Source of the DNA: Gari tellinella
Taxonomy: Eukaryota > Mollusca > Bivalvia > Cardiida > Psammobiidae
Direction of reading: 5' to 3'
Assembly: GCA_922989275.2 (NCBI GenBank)
Contig: OV277866.1
Coordinates: forward strand, 34,799,246 to 34,863,245
Length of the DNA stretch: 64,000 nt
Part shown: positions 30,986 through 43,066 of the stretch, piece after piece
How positions within the stretch are numbered: position 1 is the stretch's first letter
Layout: every line of letters begins with the position of its first letter
Translations under genes and position numbers: made by a program
The notes under the pieces: generated by a model
What the model saw: only the letters and a program-made list of their open reading frames with translations
Told to the model about the DNA's origin: nothing
Databases searched by the model: none

Positions 30986-31692
30986 TTTGTTACAAATTAT
31001 TATTATTTAATAAATAATCATAACAACTCCAAATTAATTATTAATTTGATCCTTTATAGTTTAGATGCAAAAGAAATAAGTTCTAAGTCCTTAATAGTAA
31101 GCACTGAATTTTACAATCAAGTTTACAATTAAAATAAATAAAATACAACCTTCCAGAAAGCAAACCAATTCAATGTAAAAATGTTTAATTATAGATACTC
31201 AGCGTACTACTAAATGAAACAACCATATTTGATAAGCTGTAATCAAACATCTTCCAACGCCCATGCGTTGTCTACTCTACTACTAGTAGAGTAGAGCTCC
31301 TAAAACCTAAGTTGAAGGCAGAATTTGAAAATAAAACAATATCTGGAGAAAAACACGCACACAAAAACGGACAGCCCACTCGAAACAATGTTGTTTTGAC
31401 GTTGAATCAACGTCATTTCAACGTTGAAACTTCAACCATTATCAACATTGAATCAACGTTGAGATTCAACGTCAAAAAAACTTTCAAAATCAAATATAAA
31501 TCGTATGTTTTTTCAACGTTGAAGTTCAACGTTGATTCAACGTTGGTGTGCCTGCTGGGGTAAGACACCGGATAGCCTGGTACCTAATTTGATTCGTAGA
31601 GGACATAGGACTTTTACCATTTATTAATAACTTTGTTTGGGAAATATCAATGTCTTCTTGATTTCACACACACTATCGTGTCTTTTCCATAG
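30986..31692. repeat. Junction sequence with palindromic repeats
   Basis: Unique AT-rich sequence to about 31260, then a hairpin ctactctact-act-agtagagtag (about 31273-31295). A cluster of CAACGTTGA / TTGAATCAACGTT palindromes follows (about 31393-31553). From about 31562 it returns to PARP intron sequence leading into the WWE exon of B. Confidence 0.55.
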
Positions 31693-31878
31693 CATATTAC
31701 GAGATGTTGAACGCAATGAACACAGTCAGAGGTTGGCCTTTTATGCTGCAGATGTCATACAATGGCACTTCGTCGAACCCGATTCTACTGGATTACAAAG
31801 GCTACGCCAATATGAGCCTACTGTCAACAGAGAAATAGAAGACGTCTACAAAGCCAAAGAGTCTAAGATGGAACTGAT
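31693..31878 (+). CDS. PARP14-like WWE exon (copy B)
   Basis: 186 nt, acceptor ttccatag, donor GAT|GTAAGA. The reading RDVERNEHSQRLAFYAADVI, then QWHF and RLRQYEPTVNREIEDVYKAK, is the first half of a WWE fold, with the VIQWHF tryptophan and the N-x3-IE-x2-Y pattern. It has no stop. An exon for the second half of the WWE domain was not identified between here and 34124. Upstream exons for copy B are absent, so the copy is 5'-truncated. Confidence 0.7.
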
Positions 31879-34123
31879 GTAAGACACACATCTTAGCACA
31901 TCGTGTATTAAACAATAAAAAGCGGATTATAAACTATACTGGATTAAACGAGTACCGAGATATTTATGGTACATATTATAACACCATCGTATAAACAGGC
32001 ATCACTATTTACACCCTAACATAAGCTTAAGCTATGTGGGAATAGCGCATTTGTCTACTCGTAACACATGTACGTGTTCATTCTGCGTTCGTCCGTTACA
32101 TATATAAAGATACTTCAGGTAAAACTAATATGGTTTGTAACATTTAAATAGACATTTTACTTCCTTGGTAAAAATGTTACCGGTTTAAACATTGCGATAT
32201 ATAGCCATTGCTTTGAATTCAACTAACATTATCAAAATAAAGTATTACTTTATATTAAGAATAAAAACAAATTCTTACGGCATTTTTAGCAAAGACCAAC
32301 AGAATAGGTGCTTGGTTATTTCTTATATTAAGGGTTATTTGTTATTATACTGTGTCGCTGTCATAATGAAGGCACAAGCCATCTTAAACATTCATAGGTA
32401 CACTACTGCCTGCTTAAAATATCGTCTGCCTCTTTGTCAATTTTACCATTTTCGGTATTTAGACATAAGTAACGTCGATATTTAGTATCAAACAGTTTAG
32501 ATCCTAACAGTCATGCTAAATGAAAGTCCGCCTTAGAATATACATTCAACGAAATATTATTTTTGCTCAGATTTCAGAATGATGATAACCCCCGTCTGTA
32601 CGTCATCGACTTTTTAGTTATGACACAATATCCACACGACTCGCCTGAAGACAAAGTTCCGATCCTGCGTCGAGATATTCAAATGGGTAAATCTACAGGA
32701 CAATTTTCAGAAACAAAGCACTAAATACGTTTTTTCTGTTGTCAGAAAAAGCAATATTTTGAAGAAAAAAACGCTGGTGCCTGGTTTCTTGTCCACGAAT
32801 GCGCTTCTTTAGTCTAGGGTTATTTTCATGCAGCTTGGTAACAAGTGAAGACTGTACTTTACCTTAATTAGCATTCCGGAAATGGCCCAAATCATTGTGT
32901 CGTCAAAACAAGTTGCATTTTTCTTGGTTTAGTATTATCTTCATATAATGTCTTAAAGAACAAGATATGGCCGACAAAACTCCCTGCATGGAGCACAGTC
33001 ATTCATATATGTATATAAGTAAACGTTAGTTAGGAAAGCAAGGTACATTAAAAAGTACATTCAGGGAAAAACAAAAGACTCGAAACACTTGCACAAATGC
33101 AAATTAACAAAATATTGGCCACTTTTTACGCCCAAAAATTATAAAATGACCGCTGACATGTCGCTATATATGTTTTGTAAATCTAAATATTTACAATATG
33201 CACGATATTTGCTATGACATATAAAATTGCATAGAATCATAGTGTAGTCAAAGCCAAGCCATAGTCAAGTGTACAATTCAAGGTTTTAATTTAGTCTAGT
33301 CTATATTGGATTGTTATTTTCAGTGTAATGTACAAAAACAAACAGTGCAGTGCCTTATCAGAGGACTCCTGCATCTGATATGGGTATATACACTGTTTGC
33401 ATAGGATAAATACTGTTCACAGGTACACAAGTGGTTATATTGGCAGACAACAAATGGTGTTCTAAAACGATAGATGACGAATTCGTGTTCAAGATTTTAA
33501 ACCGTAACGTGTTTTTCATTAGTTTTATCTTTGACCTTTGGCTTTCAGTATGCCATCATAGACACATTAAAGTACTTATGTATATGATTACGAAAGGCCG
33601 TTTAATACATGTTCGAGTTATCTTATGACAATACGTATAGGCTGTTATGTTAACTAGTTCTATTTTGTAGCAAGTGATTCAATCATGTCAGACTGGGACT
33701 ACAATAACCGAACCTCGCATGGGTCAGACGTACTCGGTTTTGGAATTAAATCGCATATCAGCTTTCTTTTTAATCTTAAAATACTATTTACATTGCTTTA
33801 ACTAGCTTTAGAATTCGAATTTTGCTGGTAGAAGTGCTTGTTTGTTCAATGCTTTTGTCTTTGGTAAGATTCAATCTGTCCATTTTAAACGGAATGATAC
33901 GCAAACACATACCAATAAAATATAGAAACATGACAAGTTCATGGAGTATACATGTACATTGTATATGATTTTTTTTAAATGAGAGGTACAAACATTGGAA
34001 CCTGATCAGACATCGTATTTTCTTGCGTTTTATATGGCTCTAAACTGCACATTATACTTGTTGTAGAACAAAAACGTTATTTGGGAATGTCTAATGTCTT
34101 CTCCATTGAACCTATCTCTTTAG
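31879..34123. other. Intron, copy B
   Basis: Paralogous to 39893-42131. No inserted element was recognised. One short conserved stretch near 33668-33715 (gattcaatcatgtcagactggg) is preserved in A, B and C and could hide a small exon, but the phases do not fit cleanly. Confidence 0.5.
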
Positions 34124-34266
34124 AGATTGGTTACTTAGCCCCGTATCACTGGTCGCCGATGACAGATTCGTTAATGGTACTCGAGCTTTCCAATACAGAC
34201 CATGAATTTACCAGAGTTAGCGAAGGATTTATGGAATCGTCCGGTGGAGGTTACATCGTTTCAAAG
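34124..34266 (+). CDS. PARP14-like exon 3, start of the ADP-ribosyltransferase domain (copy B)
   Basis: 143 nt, acceptor ctctttag, donor AAG|GTGAGT (phase 0). It encodes IGYLAPYHWSPMTDSLMVLE and HEFTRVSEGFMESSGGGYIV. The HW-P-M segment followed by a short beta strand and the EF-x2-V-x2-F pattern is the usual lead-in of PARP catalytic domains of the PARP10/14/15 group (family knowledge). Identity to copy C is about 95 percent by eye. Confidence 0.75.
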
Positions 34267-35589
34267 GTGAGTCAATTTCGGGAGAACTTTGGCAGCCTCG
34301 ACAATGCACTTAGACCATGTTTACTCATACGATTATACAGTGTAATTACATACTTTGGTATTCTTTATTCTTTTTTAAATTATTCAATTATTATGACACG
34401 ATTATGTTAAGTAAGTCATATTCACCGCTGTATTTGATGGTAGAGTATCTACTGTTTGTTTAAGCACATTTGGAAATAACTTTTCATTTTATAGCTTGAG
34501 ACACGCAGTTAACAGCGTACTGGTACAATTCCGCTTACCGAAAAATAACCAATACTGTTCATCACCCATAATCATTGTCAGTGCGATACAGAACGATATA
34601 GTCTGCTGTCGACGTACTTGATGGCTACAACTAGATTGGGTTCCTTTGGGCGCGAATGTGATTGCCGGATTCCGTCAAAAAAGTCGAGAGTAGTAAACAC
34701 GGCCCTGTATCACACCGGCATATGGTGATACGATTTTGTGTGCTTTCAATATACTCACAAACAATTAAAACCAGTGTATATGCAGAGACATTTGACTTTC
34801 ATGTAGAGCAAATAACTATTGAATGTCACAGTGTATTACGATGAGCATTTACATGCGTATTAAAACATACCAACAGTTCTGTTGGGCTTATCGGAAACAA
34901 TGTAAGCTAAAGTACAAACTGTTGAAAACAGTTATTTCGATACAAAATATTGTATTCCAAATAACAAATACACACCCGGTGAAAAGGAAAGACCCGGTAT
35001 CACGGGAAGGCATATAAAAATATGTATTCGAATATTTGAAACGTTAAATGCTGCTATCAGTCATGGAGTTTCTTATATTGTTTGTGATGTTCAAACAGAG
35101 GGATGTAATGTCCGTTTTCCAAAAACTTCAATTTACAGACATGTAGCACCAACACACTGATTACGTTGCTCTCTCTCTACTATAACACCCAATGGAAGAC
35201 AAACATGTTGTTCGATGTTCAGTGTGTGTTGTTATAGGGAGGGAAAATTAAGACTTCGCTTACATTTGCATACAGCTTGAATTAAAACCAGACGCCTGAT
35301 CTGGATTCAATCTGTCACTCGTCCTTATATTTCTTTTTCAAAATGTCCTCTATTAATTATATAACTTTGAGGCAAAAGAGCAGACGACAAATTTATGCAC
35401 ACGATATTGCAACAGTTAAAGTACCTGGTTTGGGGAACAGCGACAATCATTGTTGTAATGAGGGAATCGTTGTTCGGAGGACCGTTGTAAGATGGGATCA
35501 CTGTAGGACTTTTTATTTTAGTGAATTTACGAATTCAAAATGATAATGAATCAAACGCTGGTTTTATTTTCATTTTTCATCAAAAACAG
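34267..35589. other. Intron with MITE, copy B
   Basis: It contains an unrecognised short ORF region (34830-35020) shared with C, and a MITE at about 35163-35512. That MITE has ttgctctctctctactataac at the left, a gatcactgta end at the right, and a nested cagacgcctgatctgg palindrome. The MITE ends just before the splice acceptor. Confidence 0.5.
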
Positions 35590-35767
35590 ATACAGAGGAT
35601 ACAAAACTTTCCATTATGGCAACAGTATCAGGCCAAGAAAACCCAACTGGACTCCCAGAATCCCACAGGAACAAGGAATGAGCGTATGTTGTGGCATGGT
35701 ACTAAAGAAGGTGCACTTAACAGCATCAACCAACACGGATACAACAGAAGCTATTGTGGTGCCAATG
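35590..35767 (+). CDS. PARP catalytic exon 1 (copy B)
   Basis: 178 nt. The acceptor is catcaaaaacag and the donor is AATG|GCAAGT, a GC-AG intron, also seen in copy C. The reading IQRIQNFPLWQQYQAKK, NERMLWHGT and HGYNRSYCGANG contains the histidine of the H-Y-x triad in LWHGT, which binds NAD. Phase 0 joins exon 3, and phase 1 at the end joins the GG start of the next exon. Confidence 0.85.
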
Positions 35768-36638
35768 GCAAGTGTCCCAGGGGCATTTGTTTTTATTACC
35801 TGAAATGATGTTTGTTACTCTTTATGTGGCAGGTCCAGCACGTGCAATCAGTCTGGATTTAGATCAGCCGTCAAGTATCGGGGTGCAGTCAAAATCCAAA
35901 TTATTTTGCAATCATATAAAACATTTCTGAGTCAAACTGCAAACTATTCTGAATTTTAGAAGCAAAACAAGACGGTGTATACACGATGCTAGTGAAAAAG
36001 TTAGACGGGTTACGGCGTCATAATAGCAGTGAAGGAGTTTGTGCCCACTGGATTCATCCATGCTTGTATATTGGAAAAGTCCATTTTTTTACCTAAGGGG
36101 TGCCTGGTCAAAAAATTCATTTTCATTTTGTTTTTTATTGAAATCCCCATCAGCAAACAGTGTAGACTCTGATCAGATGCCGCATAATGCGCCGTCTGAT
36201 CAGCGTCTACACTGCCCATGTCCCATATATGGGATCGTGGGCATCAATGAGTTAAACTGTTTGAATATTACTTTGTTGTTAAATGTACATGTATATGGTT
36301 TTCTTTCTTCGATAGAGACACAACTGCTAATCAATAAATGAATAATATTTAAATAAGTTATCCTTCACTTGAACCAATGGTTTAGGAAATAATTGAGCAA
36401 CTGGCAAGCTTATACTATTAACAAGTGCTATCAATAGTATTCGTCATGATCTGGATTACAATTGCCAACTGTCATTTTACCAACCGTCTTTGATTCGGAT
36501 GTTTTCATTGCACATACATTTATTTGCGTTATTAACTTATTATCTGGTGTGTCTATACATCATAAGTATGGTTTAACCACCTGTTTTCCTTATTTAAGCG
36601 ATTACCTTTGGTTTAACCACCCGTTTTCCTTTTTTTAG
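35768..36638. other. Intron, copy B
   Basis: It begins with the GC donor. It contains the palindromic MITE at 36040-36248. The rest is paralogous to 53170-53845. Confidence 0.6.
36040..36248. repeat. Palindromic MITE with a paralogous empty site
   Basis: 209 bp flanked by gagtt on both sides (36035-36039, 36249-36253). Copy C reads gaaggagttaaactg without it (about 53500). Centre: tctgatcagatgccgcataa, then tgcgccgtctgatcag, then a gtagac complement. The same family occurs at 60654-60880. Confidence 0.8.
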
Positions 36639-36976
36639 GGACTGCCTTTGGTAATGGGGTTTACTTTGCCGAGAAGGCCGTGACAGCTTGTAATAGCACC
36701 TATGCTGTTCCGGACCCTAATGGCATCAATCATGTATACCAGTGTAGAGTGCTGACTGGTGAATATACACAAGGACAGAAAGACTTTAGAACGCCTCCAG
36801 CAAAACCAAGTGGTGGACCACATGCCATGTACGATTCTCTTGTGGACAACACTAACGCTCCATCCATATTTGTTATATTAAACGATAATCAGGCGTACCC
36901 AGAATATCTGATTTCGTTCAAATGCGGCCATTTGTGGTCTGGGTCAAAAGGCAAGTTAACATTATACAGATCATAA
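36639..36976 (+). CDS. PARP catalytic exon 2, altered 3' end (copy B)
   Basis: The acceptor is tttttttag. The reading TAFGNGVYFAEKAV holds the triad tyrosine. Then YQCRVLTGEYTQG, YDSLVDNTNAPSIFVIL and AYPEYLISFK follow. The third triad position, the residue before FVIL, is isoleucine, not glutamate, so this is a predicted mono-ADP-ribosyltransferase. After ISFK (36920) the sequence leaves the C-copy pattern and adds about 18 unrelated codons before a stop. The catalytic fold should be nearly complete, but copy B lacks exons upstream of WWE. Confidence 0.8.
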
Positions 36977-37122
36977 TGTTTAAGACTAATGAAGTGGCCT
37001 TTGAAAAACATTATAATCTGCCAAGTTCTATTCTCAAAACTAGCATACGGTTAATCCCTTTCCTGCCATTTCCCGATTACACGAACATTGCAAATAGTTT
37101 TGGCTTAGTCTAGACGGTGCAG

Positions 37123-37362
37123 GGACCCGTTTCATAAAACTTCGTAGACAAATGTTGTCGTAAGTCAGATTACAAAATTCTCAATTATTATTTATTTATC
37201 CATCTAATACTAACTTGTGACATCTCCTATAAATCGTCTTAAAAAGAAGATTCCAAAGAGATGTCAAAAGACAGGATAAGATGGAAAAATCAGAAAATAA
37301 ATGTATTTTAAAGTCTGACTTACGACCGTTTTTGTCGTACGAAGTTTTATGAAACGGGCCCC
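37123..37362. repeat. MITE, first copy in the B-C spacer
   Basis: Left end acccgtttcataaaacttcg, right end complementary (cgaagttttatgaaacggg). Paralogue of 268-490. Confidence 0.7.
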
Positions 37363-37482
37363 AGTCACTGAATATACAACGACTTTCCACCCTTACAGAT
37401 GATCTGAGTATTGACTGTTTGTAATTTGATACGACTGATCTTCTATAACTAGCTACTCAGCAAGTGGGGTGTATGTAATCCT

Positions 37483-37720
37483 GGGGCCCGTTTCATAAAT
37501 CTTCGTAAGACAAATGTTGTTGTTGTAAGTCAGATTATAAAAGTCTAAATTATTATTTATTTCTCCATCTAATCCTTTTTTTACATCTCTTTGGGATCGT
37601 CTTGAAAAGACGACCCCAAAGATATGTCACACGACAGGATTAGATTGAAAAATCAGATATTCAATGTATTTAAAAGTTTTGACTTACGACCGTTTTTGTC
37701 GTACGAGATTTATGAAACAG
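37483..37720. repeat. MITE, second copy in the B-C spacer
   Basis: Left end ggggcccgtttcataaatct. The inner hairpin gatcgtcttgaaaagacgac is intact. Paralogue of 606-839. Confidence 0.7.
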
Positions 37721-38216
37721 TTCACAGTCTTGATGTATAACTCAACACAAGTTTTATTGTTGGTCAACCTTGCGATCACTGAACTCTTTCAAACTTTCCA
37801 ATCACATTACATATTGTGCTTTACAGTTCAAGGAATTGTTGTTTGTTGTTTTATACTATACTTTTAGATGGTTCATATTTCAACACATATGTTATGTGAT
37901 ACGATAGAAATTTGACAGTTTGAACAATACTTCCAACCATTGATCTGAATTTGGACTGACAGAAACGTTTTAAATACTTTCGTCTACTTTTATTGTTTTT
38001 CAAAGTTTGAGGTTTAGGTAATTTTACTAAAGTAAGGAGTGTCAAACAGTTTGAAGCCTGGACATACATTCACCATGTTACGCGGCGTCTGATCAGAATC
38101 TAACCTGTTCGCTTAAAACAGTGTTTTCTACATAAAGCAGTCAACGGGTTGATAATAGGAAATACATTATTTCAAATATTGACGACAAAGAATGATTGGC
38201 GGACTGAGAATTATGT

Positions 38217-38397
38217 TGAATAAATACGAAAGAAGACTCAAGCAGGAAACGCAACACAAACAATACACCCATCTCTAAAGCAGAACACACACACAGCCAT
38301 ACCATAACAAACACACACTCACACACACACACACGCAATGCCATTCCTTCATCTACACACTAAATAGAAAACAACACGCAAGACAAACATAAAGCTA
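38217..38397 (-). mobile_element. Naiad-type 3' tail fragment
   Basis: Starts aataaatacgaaagaagact, includes the CA/GT-rich tract, and ends acataaag. Same tail as at 1627-1812, 23470-23660 and 46317-46500, but on the opposite strand to the first two. Confidence 0.7.
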
Positions 38398-38424
38398 AGT
38401 CCATTTGAGTAATTTTTTAAACAG

Positions 38425-38624
38425 GTTTATTTGGCAAGAAAGAAGACTCTGTAGATTCTGCACCTGTCCGAACCAGGCAGAAGACTGAGGACAACGTTAA
38501 CATCACCACATACGCTATGTCTGACAGGGATCTAGATGAAATCAGCAATCAACTAAGTAATGCTTTTGAAGGAATGATGTATAAGAAAACCATGGAGAAT
38601 CCTATCATAAAAAGAATGGGGATA
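38425..38624 (+). CDS. PARP14-like exon 1 (copy C)
   Basis: 200 nt, acceptor ttttttaaacag, donor ATA|GTGAGG (phase 0), preferred over the nearby GTAACA because only this one joins exon 2 in frame. The reading LFGKKEDSVDSAPVRTRQ and MSDRDLDEISNQLSNAFEGM is the helical linker that precedes the KH-like segment in PARP14-like proteins of molluscs (remembered family pattern). Macro-domain exons, expected upstream in that family, are not in the window. A lost upstream part or a short isoform are both possible. Confidence 0.6.
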
Positions 38625-38864
38625 GTGAGGTAACAAGTAATCACTAATAAAGCTTTATGTATTTGAAAAGTGTTCTCAAACATTACAACAAATGCTACAC
38701 CAATGCAAAGGGCACTTACGTAGGAATAAAATGTTAAAGTTTAATATGAATACTAGTTGTTTTATAAAAGATCTACAGTACCATGGAACACCACTCGTAT
38801 TTCTAGGTGTTCGATATTTAGCATTAATACTATGCTATTGTTTTAGCGACGTTTGCTATTGCAG

Positions 38865-38989
38865 CTCAAGTACATAGACATTGTAGCAAGGCAACATAAT
38901 GTTGAACTAAATATGATGAAAGACGAAGGTCGGAAAGAAATAAACGGTATCAGAACAAACGTCTATGAGGCCCTAGACAAAATATACGA
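38865..38989 (+). CDS. PARP14-like exon 2, KH-like segment (copy C)
   Basis: 125 nt, acceptor ctattgcag, donor GA|GTAGGT. The reading HNVELNMMKDEGRKEINGIR and TNVYEALDKIY is a compact alpha-beta KH-like module. It ends in phase 2, which fits the one-base start of the WWE exon at 39707. Confidence 0.7.
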
Positions 38990-39706
38990 GTAGGTTTATT
39001 GATAAAAAACTAAGTGGTCTTCTCACATTGTTAATAACCTTAATTTGGAATGAGCACGTGAGAGCAGTGTTTGATGATGTTGTTGTTTACAAATAAGTTG
39101 TTGTTATTGTTGTTGAAGTGGGTTTTTAAGTTGCTTGAACAGGAGACCAGTCGCCTGATCAACATCTCATTACATCGTTTTAAAGATATGAGGTATTGAT
39201 CTAAAAATAATGTGAACCCTGACCAAAGTTACAAACACTCTGGATTTTAACCTTTTCAGTACTTTGGCCGACATACAAATTCATTTTATTATGGATTTAT
39301 CCATTAGTTGAATTACTGAAAAGGTATCGCCTGTTAGCAACCTTTTACTGCAGCATGCAAAACTATGGCAGTGAGCCTAAATCTTTTCTGCAAGTTGATC
39401 AAGCTGGCATGCCCCAGAACAATACAGGGCTAACAAATAAGAGTATTTCAAGTGTGGAGTTCCATATCAGAGACCGAGTAACACGACCTGTCAAACTGTT
39501 AATGTTAAAAACGACAACGTCTAGCAAATATTAACCATAAGTTTAATTTGAAAAGCAAACGGGTTGACGCCTTATCAGACACCGTATAGCCTGGTTCCTA
39601 ATTTGATTTGTAGAGGGCATAGGACTTTTACCATTTATTAATAACTTTGTTTGGGAAATATCAATGTCTTCCCGAATTTACACACACTATCATTTCTTTT
39701 CCATAG
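38990..39706. other. Intron, copy C
   Basis: Continuous version of the region interrupted in copy A by the Naiad tail, the SINE and the Tx1-type LINE. It serves as the empty site for all three. Confidence 0.65.
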
Positions 39707-39892
39707 CAAATTACGAGATGTTGAACGCAATGAACACAGCCAGAGGTTGGCTTCTTATGCTACAGACATCATACAATGGCACTTCGTCGAACCCGATTCT
39801 ACTGGATTACAAAGGCTACGCCAATATGAGCCTACTGTCAACAGAGAAATAGAAGACGCCTACAAAGAAAAAGAGTCTAGGATGGAACTGAT
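39707..39892 (+). CDS. PARP14-like WWE exon (copy C)
   Basis: 186 nt, open, same boundaries as copy B. It reads DIIQWHFVEPDSTGLQRLRQ and NREIEDAYKEKESRMEL. The conserved Q-W and N-x3-IE-x2-Y positions of WWE domains are present. Confidence 0.7.
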
Positions 39893-42131
39893 GTAAGACA
39901 CACGTCTTAGCACATCGTGTATTAAACCATAAAAGTTAATAAAATATATTGAATTAAACGAGTACCGAGATATTTATGGTACATATTATAACACCATCAA
40001 ATAAACAGGCATCACTATTTACACCCTAACATAAGCTTAAGCTATTTGGGAATAGTGCATTTGTCTACTCGTAACACATGTAAGTGAAAACTATGCGTTC
40101 GTCCGTTACATAAATAAAATTACTTCAGGTCAAAACTAACATGGTTTGTAACATTTAAATAGACATTTTATTTATTTAGTAAAACTGTTACCTGTTTAAA
40201 CATTGCGATATATAGCCTTTGCATTTAATTCAACTAACGTTATCAAAATAACGTATTACTTTATAATACGAATTAAAACAAATTCTTACGTCATTTTTAG
40301 CAAAGACCAACACAATAGGTGCTTGGATATTTCTTACGTTAAGGCTATTTGTTATTATACTGTGTCGCTGTCATAATGAAGGCACAAGCCGTCTTAAACA
40401 TTCAAAGGCACACTACAGCCTGCTTAAAATATCGTCTGCCTCTTTGTCAATTTTACCATTTTAGGGATTTAGACATAAGTAACATCGATATTTAGTATCA
40501 AACAGTTTAGATCCTAACAGTCATGCTAAATGAAAGTCCGCCTTAGAATATACATTCAACGAACTATTATTTTTGCTCAGATTTCAGAATGATGATAACC
40601 CCCGTCTGTACGTCATCGACTTTTTAGTTATGACACAATACCCACACGACTCGCCTAAAGACAAGGTTCCGATCCTGCGTCGAGATAATCAACTGGGTAA
40701 ATCTACAAGACAATTTTCAGAAACAAAGCGCTAAATACGTTTTTCTGTTGTCAAAAAAAGCAATATTTTGAAGAAAAAAAGCGCTGGTGCCTGGATTCTT
40801 GTCCACGAATGCGCTTCTTTAGTTTAGGGTTATTTTGATCCAGCTTTGTAACAAGTGCAGACTGTACTTAACCCTAATTAGCATTTCGGAAATGGCCCGA
40901 ATCATTGTGCCGTCAAAACCAGTTGCATTTTTCTTGGTTTAGTCTTATCTTCATATACTGTCTAAAAGAACAATATATGGCCGACAAAACTCCCTGCATG
41001 GAGCACAGTCATTCATATATGTATATATGTAAACGTTAGTTAGGAACGCAAGGTACATTAAAAGTACATTCAGTGAAAACCAAAAGACTCGAAACACTTG
41101 CGCAAAAGCAAATTAACAAAATATTTGCCACTTTTTACGCCCAAGAGTTATAAAATGACCTCTGACATGTCGCTATATATGATTTTGTAAATCTAAATAT
41201 TTACAATATGTACGATCTTTGACATGACAAATACACTTGCGTGGAATCATAGTGTAGTCAAAGCCAAGCCATAGTCAAGTGTACAAATCAAGATTTTAAT
41301 TTATCTAGTCTATATTGGATTGTTATTTTCAGTGTAATGTGAAATAACAAACAGTGCAGTGCCTTATCAGAGGGCTCCTACATCTGATATGGGTATATAC
41401 ACTGTTTGCATAGGATAAATACTGTTCACAGGTACACAAATGGTTATATTTGCAGACAACAAATGGTGTTCTAAAACGATAGGTGACGAATTCGTGTTCA
41501 AGATTTTAAACCGTAACGTGTTTTTCATTAGCTTTATCTTTGACCTGTGGCTTTCAGTATGCCATCATAGACACATTAAAGTACTTATGTATATGTTTGC
41601 GAAAGGCTGTTTAACACATGTTAGAGTTATCTTATTACAATAGGAATAGGCTTTTATGTTAACTTGTTCTATTTTGTAGCAAGTGATTCAATCATGTCAG
41701 ACTGGGACTACAATAACCGAATCTGGCATGGGTCAAACATACCCGGTTTTGAAATTAAATCGCAGTTGAGCTTCTTTTTAATCTTAAAATGCTATTTACA
41801 TGGATTTAACTAGCTTTGGTTTTCAAATTTTGCTGGTAGAAGTACTTGTATGTTTAATGCTTTTGTCTTTGGGAAGATTCACTCTGTTCATTTTAAACGG
41901 AATGATACGCAAACACATGCCAATAAAATATAAAAAATGACAGGTTCAGGGCGTATACATGTACATTATATATGATTTTTTTGAATCTGAGAGGTACATA
42001 CGTTTGGACCTGATCAGACATCGTATTTTCTGGCGTTTTATATGGCTCTAAACTGCAAAATATACTTGTTGTAGCACGAACACGTTAATTGGGAATGTCT
42101 AATGTCTTCTCCATTGAACCTATCTCTTTAG
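39893..42131. other. Intron, copy C
   Basis: Paralogous to 31879-34123. It includes the empty target site of the virus-like element near 40628. No exon or element was recognised. Confidence 0.55.
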
Positions 42132-42274
42132 ATATTGGTTACTTAGCCCCGTATCACTGGTCGCCGATGGCAGATTCGTTACTGGTGCTAGAGCTTTCCA
42201 ATACAGACCATGAATTTACCAGGGTTAGCGAAGGATTTATGGAATCGTCCGGTGGAGGTTACATCGTTTCAAAG
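42132..42274 (+). CDS. PARP14-like exon 3 (copy C)
   Basis: 143 nt, same splice sites as copy B (ctctttag, AAG|GTGAGT). It encodes IGYLAPYHWSPMADSLLVLE and the same C-terminal half as B. The next exon is 10.7 kb downstream because the Penelope-like element and the CR1-like LINE lie in this intron. Confidence 0.75.
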
Positions 42275-43066
42275 GTGAGTTAAATTCTGGAGGACTTTGG
42301 CAGCCTCGACAATGCACTTAGACCATAATAAATACGAAAGACTCAAGCAGGAAACGCAACACATAAAATATAAACCCTGTTCCAAAACCTTACAATCAAA
42401 AAGACCGCCAGCACAGTAAGTAAATACATGTAAAACATCTATCAAACTATCTATGACAAGATTATTAGTAACACGGGAAAAAATTTAACATTCAAGCCCG
42501 TGCTAACAATAACCCACTGTGGCAACGGTCAAATTGTACTCAAGCGACTAGTCTGTAGTAACGAGTAACTGTAAGACATGGATGGGTTCAGGGTACGACA
42601 GAGAGGGAGAGAAAAAACAAACAAAGCACGAAAATCAGACATCACTCTCCCGGTTAAGGACGGTTTTTTGAGATACATCATCATGTAGTGCTAAGCCCTG
42701 TCTGTCGTCGCACAACCAAGGAAGAAAGCATGGTTATCAATTGTAGATGGATCGATAACCAAACGTGAAGTGCGCAGCAATATAGTTGGATCATAATCTT
42801 TTTGGAGGAAAAATCTAATGCGTTTCACAAACAAGTTTTGAAAATGAATATGTCCAAGAATCTTACAAAGTTTGTAAATAACATCACCGTAGAACTCCGG
42901 ATGTGAAATACCTTGCCGCAGAAAAGACAGTAAGTTACATTTATACTTGTTAATGAGAGGACGATTTCTATAAAATAATTTAGAAAAGAAGCTTTTCAGT
43001 TATAGTTTTATTACGAATGTGGAAGTCCTCAACAGAGGTACAGGCTCTAGCAACACGAATAAGTTA

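Larger units (their letters stand above)
36977..38424. other. Inter-unit region between copies B and C
   Basis: Paralogous to 110-1250. It holds two MITEs of the GGGCCCGTTTCAT family (37123-37362 and 37483-37720), a palindrome remnant at about 38076-38095 and a Naiad tail (38217-38397). Compared with unit A, a stretch near 1083-1130 is missing here. No gene was recognised. Confidence 0.55.

Noticed and set aside
31312..31563. 83-residue ORF
   Set aside because: It runs through the CAACGTTGA palindrome cluster and repeats the palindrome in translation.
33431..33628. Possible extra PARP exon, conserved with 41440-41643
   Set aside because: Open in B and C but no WWE or PARP motif, and no acceptor/donor pair fits the phases of the neighbouring exons. 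Conservation is no higher than in the surrounding intron.
33668..33715. Candidate exon for the second half of the WWE domain
   Set aside because: Conserved in all three copies, but the required phase gives a stop and no donor is shared.
34662..35017. Short ORFs conserved with 52278-52529
   Set aside because: The frame is not conserved between copies B and C and no family was recognised, so it was treated as intron.
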